A stretch of 55,576 nt of DNA from Enterococcus lacertideformus (GCA_015680865.1 JADAKE010000007.1:1-55576); one strand, 5' to 3'. Numbered from the stretch's first letter, positions 36,532 through 47,121 are shown. The notes: generated by a model not told the origin, from the letters alone. Program-made: numbers and translations.

Positions 36532-39111
36532 TTATTCCATACCGATCATTGGATCAATCCATTTTTTTTCGATTGCTTCCGTTGTCAAAATATAGTTTTT
36601 TGGTATTTGTTCTGTTAGTGTTTCTTCAACTGATAGTGGTTTTAGCTTTTCTTTTTCTGTGTTCTCTTCTGTGGCTAGAGTAAAAAGGTCATCAACTTCT
36701 TTTTCACTTGGTTTTTCTAAGTTTTCCTTGTCACGATTTTTACTTTTAGTGGTTTTCTTTGAATTCTTTGTTTCTCCAGCGGTTGTATACGTTCCTTCTT
36801 CAAAAGGATCATTGCCAACAAGCGAATCTTCATAGGCAACTAGCTTGGTTCGAGTTACAAGACTCATACTGTCATTTTCTTCGATCCGTTTTTTTAAAGT
36901 CGTTCTTCGACTGGCTGATTCATTTGCAACACAGGTGGCGTAAGCTTGTTCTTCACCAAGTAAAATTAGTAATTCTTTGCTTCTTGTCACGGCGGTATAG
37001 AGAAGATTCCTTTGCAGCATACGTTGATATTGATGAACCATCGGTAAAATAACCATCTTAAATTCACTACCTTGTGATTTGTGTATCGAGCAACAATAGG
37101 AAAGAGTAATCTTATTCCATTCATTACGCTTATAAGTCACTTCATTTGCATCAAATTGGATCACTAGCTCATCTACTTTATCCTCTGAATCTTTTGCTAA
37201 AATAATTCCCGTGATGACGCCCATATCACCGTTAAATACATTTAATTCAGGCGTGTTCACTAATTGCAACACTTTATCACCAATGCGATAAATTGTGTCA
37301 TTCCAATGTACTTCTTTTCGACCGGCGCCTCCAGGGTTAAAAATCGTTTGCATCATTTTGTTCAGTGCATCAATTCCCGCAGCTCCACGATACATGGGCG
37401 CTAATACTTGAATGTCTTGTGCATTGAACCCTTTGTTTTTTGCTTTTTCAACGATCTTAGCGATTAAAGGCTCAATGCTATACGCATCACTTCTAAAAAA
37501 TGAGCGATCTTTTTGATTTTTTGTAAAGTCCTTTGGTAAATTTCCCGCTTTAATTTCATGCGCCAAAGGAATAATACTGGAACCGTCACCTTGTCGATAA
37601 ATTTGATTCAATTCTACTTTAGGAATTTGTTCAATTTCAAGTAAGTCATGTAACACTTGTCCTGGTCCTACAGAAGGTAATTGATCTTTATCACCTACTA
37701 AAATCACTTGCATATTTGTCGGGATTGCTTTAAAAAGGGTATTGGCTAGCCATGTATCAACCATTGACATTTCATCAATGATCAACAATCCGCCTTCTAA
37801 TTCCTTCGTGCTGATTGAAGTTGCTTTTTCTCTTCCATTCAAACCAAGTAGTCGGTGAATCGTGCTAGCAGGAAGTCCAGTGGTTTCATTCATACGTTTT
37901 GCCGCACGTCCAGTTGGGGCAGCTAGTAAGATGGGAAAAATTTCTTGCGTGTATTTGGCAGGATCCAGTTCTAGTCCATTTAACTCGGCAAATAAATTAA
38001 CGATTCCATTGATCACGGTGGTTTTCCCTGTTCCAGGACCACCTGTTAAAATAAATAAAGGAGAACGCACAGCTTCAGAAAGAGCTTTTTCTTGCGACTC
38101 ACCGTATTGGATGCCAAATACCTTTTCGATTCGCCGAATATTTTTTTTCACTTCTTTTTCTTCATATTTGATTTCTTTCTTACGACTAAGCAACCGCTGG
38201 ATTGAGTTACCTATTCCCCACTCCGAGAAATACAAACTATTTTCATATAGATTGGTTTCTTCTTGTTGGATCTTGCCTTCTTCTACAAGTTGAATAATTA
38301 CTGTGGCTACTTGATCAGGCTGGATTTCAATTGGTCGACTCGTTTCTAAAATTTTAATCGTTTGTTGGAGAAGTGTTTCAGCTAGTACATATGTATCTCC
38401 AGTTTGGACAGCCTGTTGAAAAATTTGATGCAACACAGCTGCACGTATACGTCTTGGCGAATCAGCTTCGATCCCCAATTGTTCCGCCAAGTTATCAGCT
38501 CGTTTAAAACCGATTCCATCAATATCTTCAACTAATTGATAAGGATTTTTTTGAATAATATCTAACGCTTCGTTTTTATACGTTTGATAAATACTAAAGG
38601 ACAACTGACTACCGAATCCGTAACGATTTAACCCCAGGATCACTTGGTCCATACCATGGTTCAATCGAATCGTTTCGATGATCATATCTCTTTTGGCTTG
38701 ATTTAATCCAGCGATGTCCTTTAACACTGTGGGGGTTTCGATGATTTTTTCAATCGCCTCTTCCCCTAGTTGTTCGACAATTTTCTCAGCTGTTTTCTTG
38801 CCGATTCCTGGAAATTTTTCACTAGAAAGATAACCCACGATCCCATTAAGAGTGGTTGGTTTTTCCTGCTCATAACGCTCCACTTTTAATTGTCTGCCAT
38901 ATTTGGGATGATCTACTAACTCTCCATAAAACCGGTAAAGTTCGTTTTCTTGAATCTCGCCAAAACTTCCCGTGACTACGATTTCTTTTTCACGATAGTC
39001 TGCGGTGGTTTCATTAACGCGAACCAATAATACTTTATAAAAATTGCTAGGGTTTTGAAAAAAGATTGCGGCAACTGTGCCAACAAAATAAGGAATTTCC
39101 TCTGGCTGCAT
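36532..39111 (-). CDS. recD2: RecD2-type ATP-dependent DNA helicase
   Basis: An 859-residue SF1B helicase. The N-terminal extension with helix-hairpin-helix motifs (YLSSEKFPGIGKKTAEKIVE, DIDGIGFKRADNLA) marks RecD2. It is followed by Walker A GGPGTGKTT, Walker B IIDEMSMVD, and the C-terminal SIHKSQGSEFKMVI and LYTAVTRSKE motifs. RecD2 works 5' to 3' in replication fork repair without RecBC. The last 90 residues are a charged, low-complexity tail (KNSKKTTKSKNRDKENLEK). GGAGG precedes the start. It follows the histidine-phosphatase gene by 17 bp. Confidence 0.95.
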   Translation of the reverse strand: MQPEEIPYFVGTVAAIFFQNPSNFYKVLLVRVNETTADYREKEIVVTGSFGEIQENELYRFYGELVDHPKYGRQLKVERYEQEKPTTLNGIVGYLSSEKFPGIGKKTAEKIVEQLGEEAIEKIIETPTVLKDIAGLNQAKRDMIIETIRLNHGMDQVILGLNRYGFGSQLSFSIYQTYKNEALDIIQKNPYQLVEDIDGIGFKRADNLAEQLGIEADSPRRIRAAVLHQIFQQAVQTGDTYVLAETLLQQTIKILETSRPIEIQPDQVATVIIQLVEEGKIQQEETNLYENSLYFSEWGIGNSIQRLLSRKKEIKYEEKEVKKNIRRIEKVFGIQYGESQEKALSEAVRSPLFILTGGPGTGKTTVINGIVNLFAELNGLELDPAKYTQEIFPILLAAPTGRAAKRMNETTGLPASTIHRLLGLNGREKATSISTKELEGGLLIIDEMSMVDTWLANTLFKAIPTNMQVILVGDKDQLPSVGPGQVLHDLLEIEQIPKVELNQIYRQGDGSSIIPLAHEIKAGNLPKDFTKNQKDRSFFRSDAYSIEPLIAKIVEKAKNKGFNAQDIQVLAPMYRGAAGIDALNKMMQTIFNPGGAGRKEVHWNDTIYRIGDKVLQLVNTPELNVFNGDMGVITGIILAKDSEDKVDELVIQFDANEVTYKRNEWNKITLSYCCSIHKSQGSEFKMVILPMVHQYQRMLQRNLLYTAVTRSKELLILLGEEQAYATCVANESASRRTTLKKRIEENDSMSLVTRTKLVAYEDSLVGNDPFEEGTYTTAGETKNSKKTTKSKNRDKENLEKPSEKEVDDLFTLATEENTEKEKLKPLSVEETLTEQIPKNYILTTEAIEKKWIDPMIGME

Positions 39112-39128
39112 CGTGCCGCCTCCTTTGT

Positions 39129-39791
39129 TTATAATAATGGTTCTGGTTTCGTTTCTTTATCTAAAAAATTAATTTCATTCCAAACTTTCAATTTATAAGG
39201 TAACAGATTACTTGGTTCGTCTGTTTCCAAAATAGTTAAACTACTATTGTATAAACCGCCCATTTCCCTTAGTTGACTAAGATCTTTTCCAACCATCCAC
39301 TGAATCGCAGCAGTCAAAGATGCACCGTGACCTACAAAAAGAATGGGGCCATCATGTAAAGCTACTGCAGCGGCTACTACTGTTTCAATGCGAGTAATGG
39401 AGCATTCAATCGTTTCTCCATTAAAAGGAGTAGGATCATAGCGATCAAGATGACTTCGCAAATTAGGTAAATTTTCAGGATACTGCTTGTACATTTCGTC
39501 GATCAACTGACCTTCTAATTTACCTAATCCTAATTCTCTTAATTTATCTGTATAAATAATTTCTACAGGATAAGCTAATTCTTTATTGATCCCTTTTGCT
39601 GTGTCTTGCGCGCGTTTAGCTGTACTTGCATAAATAGCTTCAAATGGCACATATCTCACTTTTTTCCCAAAAGCTTTGATTTCATCATAACTTTCAGGTA
39701 ATAGCGCGGAGTCCCCGTTGCTTCCTTGAAAGCGACGCTCAAGGTTCCATTTTGTCTTTCCATGACGTGTAAAATACAATTCCATTTGCAT
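39129..39791 (-). CDS. Histidine phosphatase (phosphoglycerate-mutase-like)
   Basis: The 220-residue protein begins with the RHG motif (LYFTRHGKTKWN), followed by the conserved Glu region (LRELGLGKLEGQ) and a second His (ILFVGHGASLTAA). These residues form the phosphohistidine active site. Enzymes of this branch dephosphorylate small metabolites; the substrate is unknown. AAGGAG is close to the ATG. It is co-transcribed with recD2, which suggests only shared expression. Confidence 0.85.
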   Translation of the reverse strand: MQMELYFTRHGKTKWNLERRFQGSNGDSALLPESYDEIKAFGKKVRYVPFEAIYASTAKRAQDTAKGINKELAYPVEIIYTDKLRELGLGKLEGQLIDEMYKQYPENLPNLRSHLDRYDPTPFNGETIECSITRIETVVAAAVALHDGPILFVGHGASLTAAIQWMVGKDLSQLREMGGLYNSSLTILETDEPSNLLPYKLKVWNEINFLDKETKPEPLL

Positions 39792-39935
39792 CAGACTCCT
39801 TATATGTTCGTCTATGCAACGATTCTGCTATCTATTTTATAAAATTTATTTCCTAAAAACAAAGAAGCCGTTCCTAAAAAAGAATGAATTCATGTTTCAG
39901 CTATAGTTTAAGACAGACCACTTGCAAAATAGCTT

Positions 39936-40439
39936 CTAGTCTAGTTTATCATTTTCATAATGGTGCGTTAACTCTAAATTTGGAAAACCTTGTTGTCGTA
40001 ATGCTTCGTAGACGACTATTGCTGCTGTATTTGATAAATTTAATGAGCGGACATGCTCGTCATTCATCGGGATTCTTAAACATTTTTCTTTATTTTCTCG
40101 CATGAATTCTTCAGGCAGGCCAGTCGTTTCTTTGCCAAATAAAAAGAAATGATCTTCATCGTATGCAAAATTTTCATCACTATACACTTTATGGGCAAAT
40201 TTCGAAATTAAATGAAGGTTACGATCCCCTAGATATATCAAAAAAGCGTCTAAGTTTTTATGATAAGTAATATTGACGTCATGCCAATAGTCAAGACATG
40301 CGCGTTTCAACTGCTTATCATCTGTGGAAAATCCTAATGGTTCAATCAAGTGAAGGGGGGTATTCGTAGCCGCACATGTTCTAGCAATATTCCCTGTATT
40401 TGCTGGAATCAATGGTTCAAATAAAACGATATGGTTCAT
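39936..40439 (-). CDS. trmL: tRNA (cytidine/uridine(34)-2'-O)-methyltransferase TrmL
   Basis: A 167-residue SPOUT-class methyltransferase. The family pattern [20 protein letters not shown], then [10 protein letters not shown] and [20 protein letters not shown] is complete, including the knot that binds S-adenosylmethionine. It modifies the wobble ribose of tRNA-Leu isoacceptors. Single gene. Confidence 0.93.
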   Translation of the reverse strand: MNHIVLFEPLIPANTGNIARTCAATNTPLHLIEPLGFSTDDKQLKRACLDYWHDVNITYHKNLDAFLIYLGDRNLHLISKFAHKVYSDENFAYDEDHFFLFGKETTGLPEEFMRENKEKCLRIPMNDEHVRSLNLSNTAAIVVYEALRQQGFPNLELTHHYENDKLD

Positions 40440-40662
40440 AATGGCACAGTCCTCTCATCTATATGTTAACTATCTATTCGCTATTTTGGCATAAAAAAAA
40501 AACGTATCAACTCGGTGTTAGTCACTGCGAGTCGTTACGTTAGTGAAGCTCTTCTCACTAACTTTTATCAGAACAGGAACCTGATAAAAACCAATGAAAA
40601 AACAACTTGTCGTTACTATATCATCAACAAACTCTTTTTGCAACCTTTAGTAGGGAATAATT

Positions 40663-41532
40663 TCATTGCAATCGTTTTCTCTTATTACCTTTTAATAATT
40701 CTACATCAATTGTAATCTTCTCCAAAGGGTTTTGATATAAGTGTTCCTTTATTTCTTTACTTACTTGCCATTCTAAAGGCGACATTGCTAAAAGATCTTG
40801 ACGATTTTTTTCAGGAATTTTAAATTCATAAGTGACACGTTGACGTTGCATCAACTCTAAAGATTCCGAAAATTTCGCCACTACCCGCTCATTCGAATAC
40901 TGTTGTTTTTCTGGCTGATTAGGATAAAACGCTTGTCGCAGTTCTTTTAAATAATCTTGTTGAGGGACGATTTTCAAGACTTCTCCCTCCTCTACCAGAA
41001 CACGTTGAAACTCCTTATATTGTGAAGGTGAAAAAATATTTAAAATCGTCGTGAACTTTTGATTTTCAAAAGGAAGATTTGTCAAGTCTGCTACACACCA
41101 AAAGGCATCAATTTGATGTCCCGTTGCCGCATAAACACCTTCTTTAGAAATATCAAACCCTAGTGCTTTTTTTAACGGCTGTACTTGCATTAATTCTGCT
41201 AAAAAACTGCCTTCACCACAGCCCACATCCAAAACTTCTGAATCTTGCGTGACTTGTTTACTTAATAATTCAATCACTGGCTGATACATACCTGATTGGA
41301 TCATTCTGCGTCTAAGAGCAAACATTTTTTGATCGTACTCTGTTTTTATCCCATGAGATAAAAAATAAAGCGTCCCTTTTTTTGATAAGTCAAAACGGTG
41401 GTTTTTATGACAAAGCAAGCCATTTTCAGTTAGGTCAAATGGTTTATGACACAGAGGGCAACGAAATAGCTCTTTGTTTTCTCTTAAAAATCGCCGTCCT
41501 TGATCAATTTTTTTAACATTTCTTCTACTCAT
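40663..41532 (-). CDS. 23S rRNA (guanine)-N1-methyltransferase, RlmA family
   Basis: The 289-residue protein has an N-terminal zinc finger (FRCPLCHKPFDL, CHKNHRFDLSKKG) and a Rossmann methyltransferase core with the SAM motif VLDVGCGEGSFLAEL. This arrangement is that of RlmA/TlrB, which methylate G745 or G748 of 23S rRNA; the exact target cannot be decided. Length is slightly above usual. It is convergent with nothing and divergent from cutC. Confidence 0.87.
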   Translation of the reverse strand: MSRRNVKKIDQGRRFLRENKELFRCPLCHKPFDLTENGLLCHKNHRFDLSKKGTLYFLSHGIKTEYDQKMFALRRRMIQSGMYQPVIELLSKQVTQDSEVLDVGCGEGSFLAELMQVQPLKKALGFDISKEGVYAATGHQIDAFWCVADLTNLPFENQKFTTILNIFSPSQYKEFQRVLVEEGEVLKIVPQQDYLKELRQAFYPNQPEKQQYSNERVVAKFSESLELMQRQRVTYEFKIPEKNRQDLLAMSPLEWQVSKEIKEHLYQNPLEKITIDVELLKGNKRKRLQ

Positions 41533-41658
41533 TTCTCGTTTTAATCATTCTTTGTTGTACAATTCCCTTTTCATCTTACCGTTAGAACAAAACTTTAGCA
41601 ACCACAAAAAATATGTTACAAATTTCTAGAAGAAGGTGAATCATAAAGGAGCAAACCA

Positions 41659-42308
41659 ATGATTAAAGAATTTTGTGCAGAAAATTATACCTCTATCCCC
41701 TTAGCAATTGCTAAAGGAGCAAATCGGATTGAATTATGCGATAACTTAGCAGTTGGAGGAACGACCCCTAAGTACAGGTGTGATCGAAGAAACTTTAAGT
41801 TATGCCAATGAAAAAGAAGTCCCTGTAATGACGATTATCCGACCACGAGGTGGCGATTTCGTCTATAATGATATCGAATTGAAAATCATGCATACGGATC
41901 TAATTGAAGCGAAAAAACTAGGTACAGATGGCGTTGTTATGGGGTGCTTGACACCATCTGGTTGGATTGATGAAGAAGCGATGGAGCTATTGATTGAAAC
42001 TGCAGAAGGGTTACAAATTACTTTCCACATGGCATTTGATCATATCCCCAAAGCACGTCAATTGGAAGCTATTGATTGGTTCTGAACTCGGGGTAGATCG
42101 CATCTTGACACACGGCGGTGATGCAAATGTACCCATTGAAGAAAATTTTGATCATTTAAAAAAATTGATTGCTCATGCGAATGATCGGCTGATCATTTTA
42201 CCTGGTGGAAAAATCAACGACCAAAATGCAGAAATGGTAGCAGCGATATTAGGTGTCAATGAAGTTCATGGCACAAAAATCGTTCCAATAGACGAAACAA
42301 CTTTTTAG
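41659..42308 (+). pseudogene. cutC: CutC-family protein with two frameshifts
   Basis: Pieces in three frames reconstruct CutC: MIKEFCAENYTSIPLAIAKG and ANRIELCDNLAVGGTTP, then STGVIEETLSYANEKEV with TIIRPRGGDFVY, then ELGVDRILTHGGD and LIILPGGKINDQNAE. The frame shifts near 41768 (an extra A in CCTAAGT) and near 42082. Joined, about 210 residues would be normal. CutC was linked to copper handling. AAAGGAG precedes the start. Its 3' end runs into the truncated 3' end of mgtE on the other strand. Confidence 0.88.
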
Positions 42309-43229
42309 CAACAACAAAAAGATCGTCAAGCCAGTCACGGCTCCGGTAACTAAACCCGTTAGGACTTCTGCTAGAATCAAACGAATAAATACGGCTAGAA
42401 TACTCGCTTCACTGACTAATTCTTCATAATGACTGATCAGTGAAGCTGTGGACATTCCTAAAAATAAAAGTGTAATCAACCATGGCAGTCGTCTTGCCGC
42501 AGATTTAATCGGGTTTTCATCAATTTCTTCGACATTAACTCCCGCTAAACCAGAATAGTCGCTTGCAGCTTCATCATCAATGACGTCAATAATGTCATCA
42601 ACTGTCACGATACCTAATAAATGATCATCATAATCCGTAACTGGTAATGCCAGAAAATCATAATCTCGAAAGGTTTGTGCAACATCTTCTTGATTCACGA
42701 CGTAAATATAATAGATTGTTTCTGCCACGTCTGCTTCGTTTTTCAACACATACATAGCGGAACTTACGGTTTGATTAGCGACAATTGAAACAAATTCTGT
42801 CGTCATAATGGCACCAGCAGTTGCATCCTCATAATGCAACAATTCTTTGATCTCGCCTGCATCATCGGTAGTCATCAAACTTAAATATTTAGCAATTTGT
42901 TTTTTATCTAACGTATTTAGCAAATCCACCGCATTATCGGTATACATCTCTGCAAGCATTTCTGCCGCGTAGCTAGGACGCACTTCTGCTAAATACTCTT
43001 TCATATACTCATTATCTTCTTCAATGACATCAAACATATCTGCTAATTCTTTAGGAGATAAATAGGCATAGATCAGTTGACGATCCTCTTCATTAAGCGA
43101 TTGATAAAATTGTCCCTGTTCATATATATGCATTTCCAAGAAACTATTTCTAAATTCTTGAATATTATTTTCCCTTAAGTCCCATAGTAACTGGGCAAAT
43201 CGATCCTGTAATTCTTGATTTTCATCCAA
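42249..43229 (-). pseudogene. mgtE: Magnesium transporter MgtE, internally deleted and C-terminally truncated
   Basis: The cytosolic part is intact: MgtE N domain (LSPKELADMFDVIEED) and two CBS motifs (TTEFVSIVANQTVSS; YDFLALPVTDYDDHLLGIVT). The membrane part starts well (RLPWLITLLFLGMSTASLIS), but at about 42383 AVFI is fused directly to RLILAEVLTGLVTGA. About 35-40 residues including the PLxA-GNxGxQ Mg-binding region are therefore missing. After LTIFLLLL (about 42309) the frame reads antisense into cutC. The family has about 450 residues; this has 326. Transport is very unlikely, although the regulatory domain could still be made. Confidence 0.85.
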
Positions 43230-43246
43230 CCCAATCTCACCTCACC

Positions 43247-44145
43247 CTAATCTTCAAACTGTTGGAGAACAGTCGCCATATCCTCTGCCAAAGGCTGTTT
43301 AAATTCTAATAGCTCTTGCGTAAAGGGATGATAGAAACGTAAATCGTAGCAGTGTAGCGCCTGCCTACTTATTACCAAATCCATACGTCCTTCATACATT
43401 TCATCGCCTAAGAGTGCACACCCGATCTCAGAAAAATGAACTCTAATCTGATGTGTTCTACCTGTATGCAGTTGAATATCAACGAGTGCCATCTCAGTTA
43501 CTCGTTTTTCTAACCAATATTCGGTTTGTGCACTTCGACCTGCTGGTGAAACCATGCGCTTAAGTAGAGAAGACGAATCTCTAACGATTGGCAAATCGAT
43601 CCAACCATGTGCTTTTAATTTATCCAATTCTCCACTCACAAGGGATTGGTATTTCTTGACGAATTTTTTTCTCGAAGTTGTACATCTAGTTTTGCATGAG
43701 CAAACCCATGTTTGGCAAACAGCATCAAGCCCGAGGTATCACGGTCTAATCTTGTAACGACATGGATCACTTGATTTTCATATCCTTGCCTTTTGTAATA
43801 AGCTTTTACGCGATTAGCCATCGTTTTATTGGGATGGTATTGTGCTGGGATGGAAGAAGTTCCAGCTGGTTTATTGACAACTAAAAGGTGCTCATCTTCA
43901 TAGATAATATCAATCGGCGTTTCATCTAAAAGAACCGTTTCATGCTCTCCTTCGGCAGGAATCACAATGGTTACCTTATCATCATAAGATAGAGAAAACA
44001 AGACATTTTCAATTTTTCCATTCACTTTGATTTCTCCACCTTGGAATTTTATTTTAGCTAATAAACCTTTAGAGATGCCTTTTTCTTTTAAAAAATATTT
44101 TACCTGTTGCGGATGATCTTTTTCATAAATCCACACAAATTCCAT
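43247..44145 (-). pseudogene. RluA/RluD-family pseudouridine synthase with homopolymer frameshift
   Basis: The N-terminal S4-like region, IIYEDEHLLVVNKPAG and the catalytic VVTRLDRDTSGLMLFAK motif with its Asp are followed by a shift in a 7-A run (43664-43670). The correct continuation, KKFVKKYQSLVSGEL, is in another frame and leads to IQLHTGRTHQIRVHF and the C-terminus. An eighth A would restore a normal 300-residue enzyme. Gene order relQ-nadK-pseudouridine synthase-mgtE is the usual one. The start is the ATG at 44145 after GAGGG, overlapping the nadK end. Confidence 0.85.
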
Positions 44146-44146
44146 G

Positions 44147-44947
44147 TTATCCCTCACCAATAAAGGAATCTTTTACACGATGCCAAAAGTGCATATGACG
44201 ATAAGAAGCGAAATGGATCCGCTGTTTGGCAATTCGATAATAGATTGATCGAATATTTGTTTCAGCAATGTCCAGTTGATCCACTGTGATAATATAGTCC
44301 TCTGTATTTTCTAATTTAATTTCTATCCACTCATCTTGAGCAATGACCATGGGTGAACCTAGCGTTCGAAAGACGCGGTTATTTAATGAAGCAATTTCTG
44401 CTAATTGAAACGCATTGATACTAGGATGGATCACTGCCCCCCCAATACTTTTATTATAGGCAGTTGAACCTGTCGGAGTCGATACCGCCAAGCCATCTCC
44501 TCTAAAACTTTCAAATCGTTCACTTTTGATATAAACATCTGCTACCATCGTACGATTTGCTCGCTTGATGGTGGATTCATTTAAAGCAAAAAAATGCTTG
44601 GCTGGTTTATCATCTAAATAACTGATACGTACATCTAATAAGGGATAACTCACACTTTTCTCACGATCCGTCTGTAAGCTGTCGACTAATTCTTCTAATT
44701 CATAATCTCGCCAGTCCGTATAAAAGCCTAAGTGACCAGTGTGGACACCTAGAAAACGAACTTCATTTAATAGATCGCTGTAACGATGAAAGGCAGACAA
44801 TAATGTACCATCTCCGCCAACAGATATCACTAGCTCTGGTTTTTGTTCGACGATTTGAATGTCTGCCTGTGCCAAAAGCTTTTTCAATCGTTCAGTAACT
44901 TTCATCGTTTTACTTTCTTTGTTATGAACGATCGCTACTTTCATCAT
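44147..44947 (-). CDS. nadK: NAD kinase
   Basis: A 266-residue enzyme phosphorylating NAD to NADP. The GGDGT motif (VISVGGDGTLLSAF) and the conserved TPTGSTAYN segment are present. It overlaps relQ by 26 bp, so translation is likely coupled. Intact and of normal length. Confidence 0.96.
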   Translation of the reverse strand: MMKVAIVHNKESKTMKVTERLKKLLAQADIQIVEQKPELVISVGGDGTLLSAFHRYSDLLNEVRFLGVHTGHLGFYTDWRDYELEELVDSLQTDREKSVSYPLLDVRISYLDDKPAKHFFALNESTIKRANRTMVADVYIKSERFESFRGDGLAVSTPTGSTAYNKSIGGAVIHPSINAFQLAEIASLNNRVFRTLGSPMVIAQDEWIEIKLENTEDYIITVDQLDIAETNIRSIYYRIAKQRIHFASYRHMHFWHRVKDSFIGEG

Positions 44948-45626
44948 TCCCCTCCTCTTTTTTCATTTCTCTAGTTAATACTGTTCGATAATACACATCG
45001 TCTTGTTTTCCCCTTCCATGCGAAAATAAACGTTGTGCTTCTTGGATTTCCTCACGAATGTTAGACATTTCTTCGTCTAATTGATACGCAGCTTCTGCCG
45101 CACGCTGCAGTCGCTCACTCATTTCTTCAGGAAATACACCTTGGTATTTATAGTTCAATGAGTGCTCAATTGTCGCCCAGAAATTCATTGCTAACGTTCG
45201 AATTTGAATTTCAGCTAAAATTTTCTTTTCCCCACTAATTAGCTGAACTGGATATTCAATTACTAAATGATAAGAACGATAACCACTTGCTTTTTTATTG
45301 GTAATATAATCTCTTTCTTGAATAACTTTCATATCTTTTCTTTTGCGAATGGTCTCCACCACTTGATGGATATCTTCTACAAATTGGCACATGATTCTCA
45401 AACCAGCAATATCAGACATTTCTTCTTCTAAACGCCTCATTGGAATATGACGTAACTGTGATTTCGTAATAATACTATCTACTGGTTTCACTCGCCCAGT
45501 AACAAATTCAATCGGTACATGACGATTTTGCTCTCTGAATTGTTTGCGAATCCCGCGTAATTTTACTTTTAATTCTGATACAGTTTGTTCATATGGTGCT
45601 AAAAATTCTTCCCAATCTCGTTCCAT
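44922..45626 (-). CDS. relQ: Small alarmone synthetase RelQ
   Basis: A 234-residue single-domain (p)ppGpp synthetase. EFVTGRVKPVDSIITKSQLR, then DIAGLRIMCQFVEDI and SGYRSYHLVIEYP form the RelA/SpoT synthetase core, while the hydrolase and regulatory domains of Rel are absent. A C-terminal coiled coil supports tetramer formation. First gene of the relQ-nadK unit; GAGGG precedes the start. Confidence 0.95.
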   Translation of the reverse strand: MERDWEEFLAPYEQTVSELKVKLRGIRKQFREQNRHVPIEFVTGRVKPVDSIITKSQLRHIPMRRLEEEMSDIAGLRIMCQFVEDIHQVVETIRKRKDMKVIQERDYITNKKASGYRSYHLVIEYPVQLISGEKKILAEIQIRTLAMNFWATIEHSLNYKYQGVFPEEMSERLQRAAEAAYQLDEEMSNIREEIQEAQRLFSHGRGKQDDVYYRTVLTREMKKEEGNDESSDRS

Positions 45627-45756
45627 AACTGATCCCTCTACTTTGTTAACATTCTTTTTTATTTTACCATATAAATGAAGTTTTTTTGTACCACTCGGCT
45701 TTTTGTATTGACCAAAAAGAAAAATTTAGGCAGAATAAATAAAAGGGGCGATACAT

Positions 45757-46332
45757 ATGTCTGAAATATTAGAAATTGAATACAAGTCCATGCTGACACA
45801 AAAAGAATACGCAAGTTTGCTTCAACACTATCAATTAAATTCTGAAGACTTTAAGGTACAAACGAATCTCTATTTTGACACATCTGATGCTCAATTAGCA
45901 AAAAAAAATTGTGGATTACGTATAAGATTACTAGAGACCTCCGCAGAATACACCTTAAAAACACCGGCTAAGGAAGGAAAAATTGAAATAACGGATATCT
46001 TAAAAAAAGAGGAAGCAATTTCCTTAATTGAACAAAAAAGCTTACCTCAAGATGGCGCTGTCTTTCAAAAATTACTGGAATTAACCATCCACCCTAAAAC
46101 TCTGATTAATATAGGCACAATCACTACCAAACGTGCAGAATTTCACATTGATGAAGGCCTTTTAGCTATTGATGAAAGTTTTGGAAAACATTTACATGAT
46201 TTTGAGTTAGAATTAGAAGTAACCGATCCTAACACTGGTAAATCAGCTTTTCTAGCATTTTTAAAGAGGTATTCTTTACCTTATAGGCCAGCTAAAAATA
46301 AGATTCAGCGGATGCTAGAAGCAAAAAATTAA
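45757..46332 (+). CDS. CYTH-domain protein (YjbK-like)
   Basis: The 191-residue protein starts with the CYTH signature EIEYKSML (ExExK), followed by the basic and acidic tunnel residues (RIRLLETSAEYTLK, RAEFHIDEGLLAID, FELELEV). CYTH enzymes act on triphosphates, for example as inorganic triphosphatases. The Bacillus homologue YjbK lies near relQ and yjbH, as here. Substrate not determined. Confidence 0.88.
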   Translation: MSEILEIEYKSMLTQKEYASLLQHYQLNSEDFKVQTNLYFDTSDAQLAKKNCGLRIRLLETSAEYTLKTPAKEGKIEITDILKKEEAISLIEQKSLPQDGAVFQKLLELTIHPKTLINIGTITTKRAEFHIDEGLLAIDESFGKHLHDFELELEVTDPNTGKSAFLAFLKRYSLPYRPAKNKIQRMLEAKN

Positions 46333-46449
46333 AGTTCTATCATTTTCACAAGGCACTTGAGTTCATTTTTTACTAAATTTCTGTTAAGTTATACCTTGTG
46401 GATAAAAGTATTCACGAGTTATATAGAATCTATTTTGGGGGAGATTCAT

Positions 46450-47121
46450 ATGATTGAAATCTATCTATTTGTTAATCCTTTGGGGAAAAATTGTTTTAAG
46501 TTAGAACAACAGTTACTACAATTCATTGAAGAAGAATATGGAAAAACATCAACAGAAAAGATGCAGTTTCGTTTTCTTCCTTTAGTTAATTTGCAGACAA
46601 TTGGGGATGTCATGCAACGTAACGGGATTTCAAAACAAAATCTAGCTACGCGTAACCATTTATTTTCAACCACTTATTCTGCTGCGCTAGATTGCAAAGC
46701 GGCACAGTTTCAAGGAAAGAAAAAAGGTCGTCAGTTTTTGATCAAACTACAAGAAGCTGTCGGATGTCATAAAATGCCTTATTCATCTGAACTTGCCGAA
46801 ACCCTTTTTGCACAAGTTGGAGGCGATATAACTATGTTTAGAGAAGATCGCCAATCTGAATTTGTTAAAGAAGTATTTTTTTCCGATCAAAAAATAGCTC
46901 GGGAAATGGGCATCACGAAGCATCCCTCTGCAGTAGTTTACAATTATTCCTATGAACATGACTTTGGCTTCCTAGTTGAAGGCAAAAACATTGTTCGAAA
47001 AATAAAAGAACTCTGTAAATCTAAAAATGATTTTTATCAGATTTTTAATGGTGAACATTTACATACAAATGATTCTCGATTAGAATCAGAAAATAGTCAT
47101 TTATATTTACTTTCTAATTAA
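46450..47121 (+). CDS. SpxH/YjbH-like ClpXP adaptor (DsbA-family fold)
   Basis: A 223-residue thioredoxin-like protein with the DsbA-family insertion domain (AALDCKAAQFQGKKKGRQFL). In Bacillus YjbH the N-terminal motif is a CxxC; here it reads NPLGKNCFKLE, so the first cysteine is missing and a redox role is unlikely. YjbH delivers Spx to ClpXP, and the neighbourhood (relQ, CYTH gene) supports this identity. The start is the ATG at 46450 after TTGGGGGGAG; longer versions begin in non-coding sequence. Confidence 0.78.
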   Translation: MIEIYLFVNPLGKNCFKLEQQLLQFIEEEYGKTSTEKMQFRFLPLVNLQTIGDVMQRNGISKQNLATRNHLFSTTYSAALDCKAAQFQGKKKGRQFLIKLQEAVGCHKMPYSSELAETLFAQVGGDITMFREDRQSEFVKEVFFSDQKIAREMGITKHPSAVVYNYSYEHDFGFLVEGKNIVRKIKELCKSKNDFYQIFNGEHLHTNDSRLESENSHLYLLSN

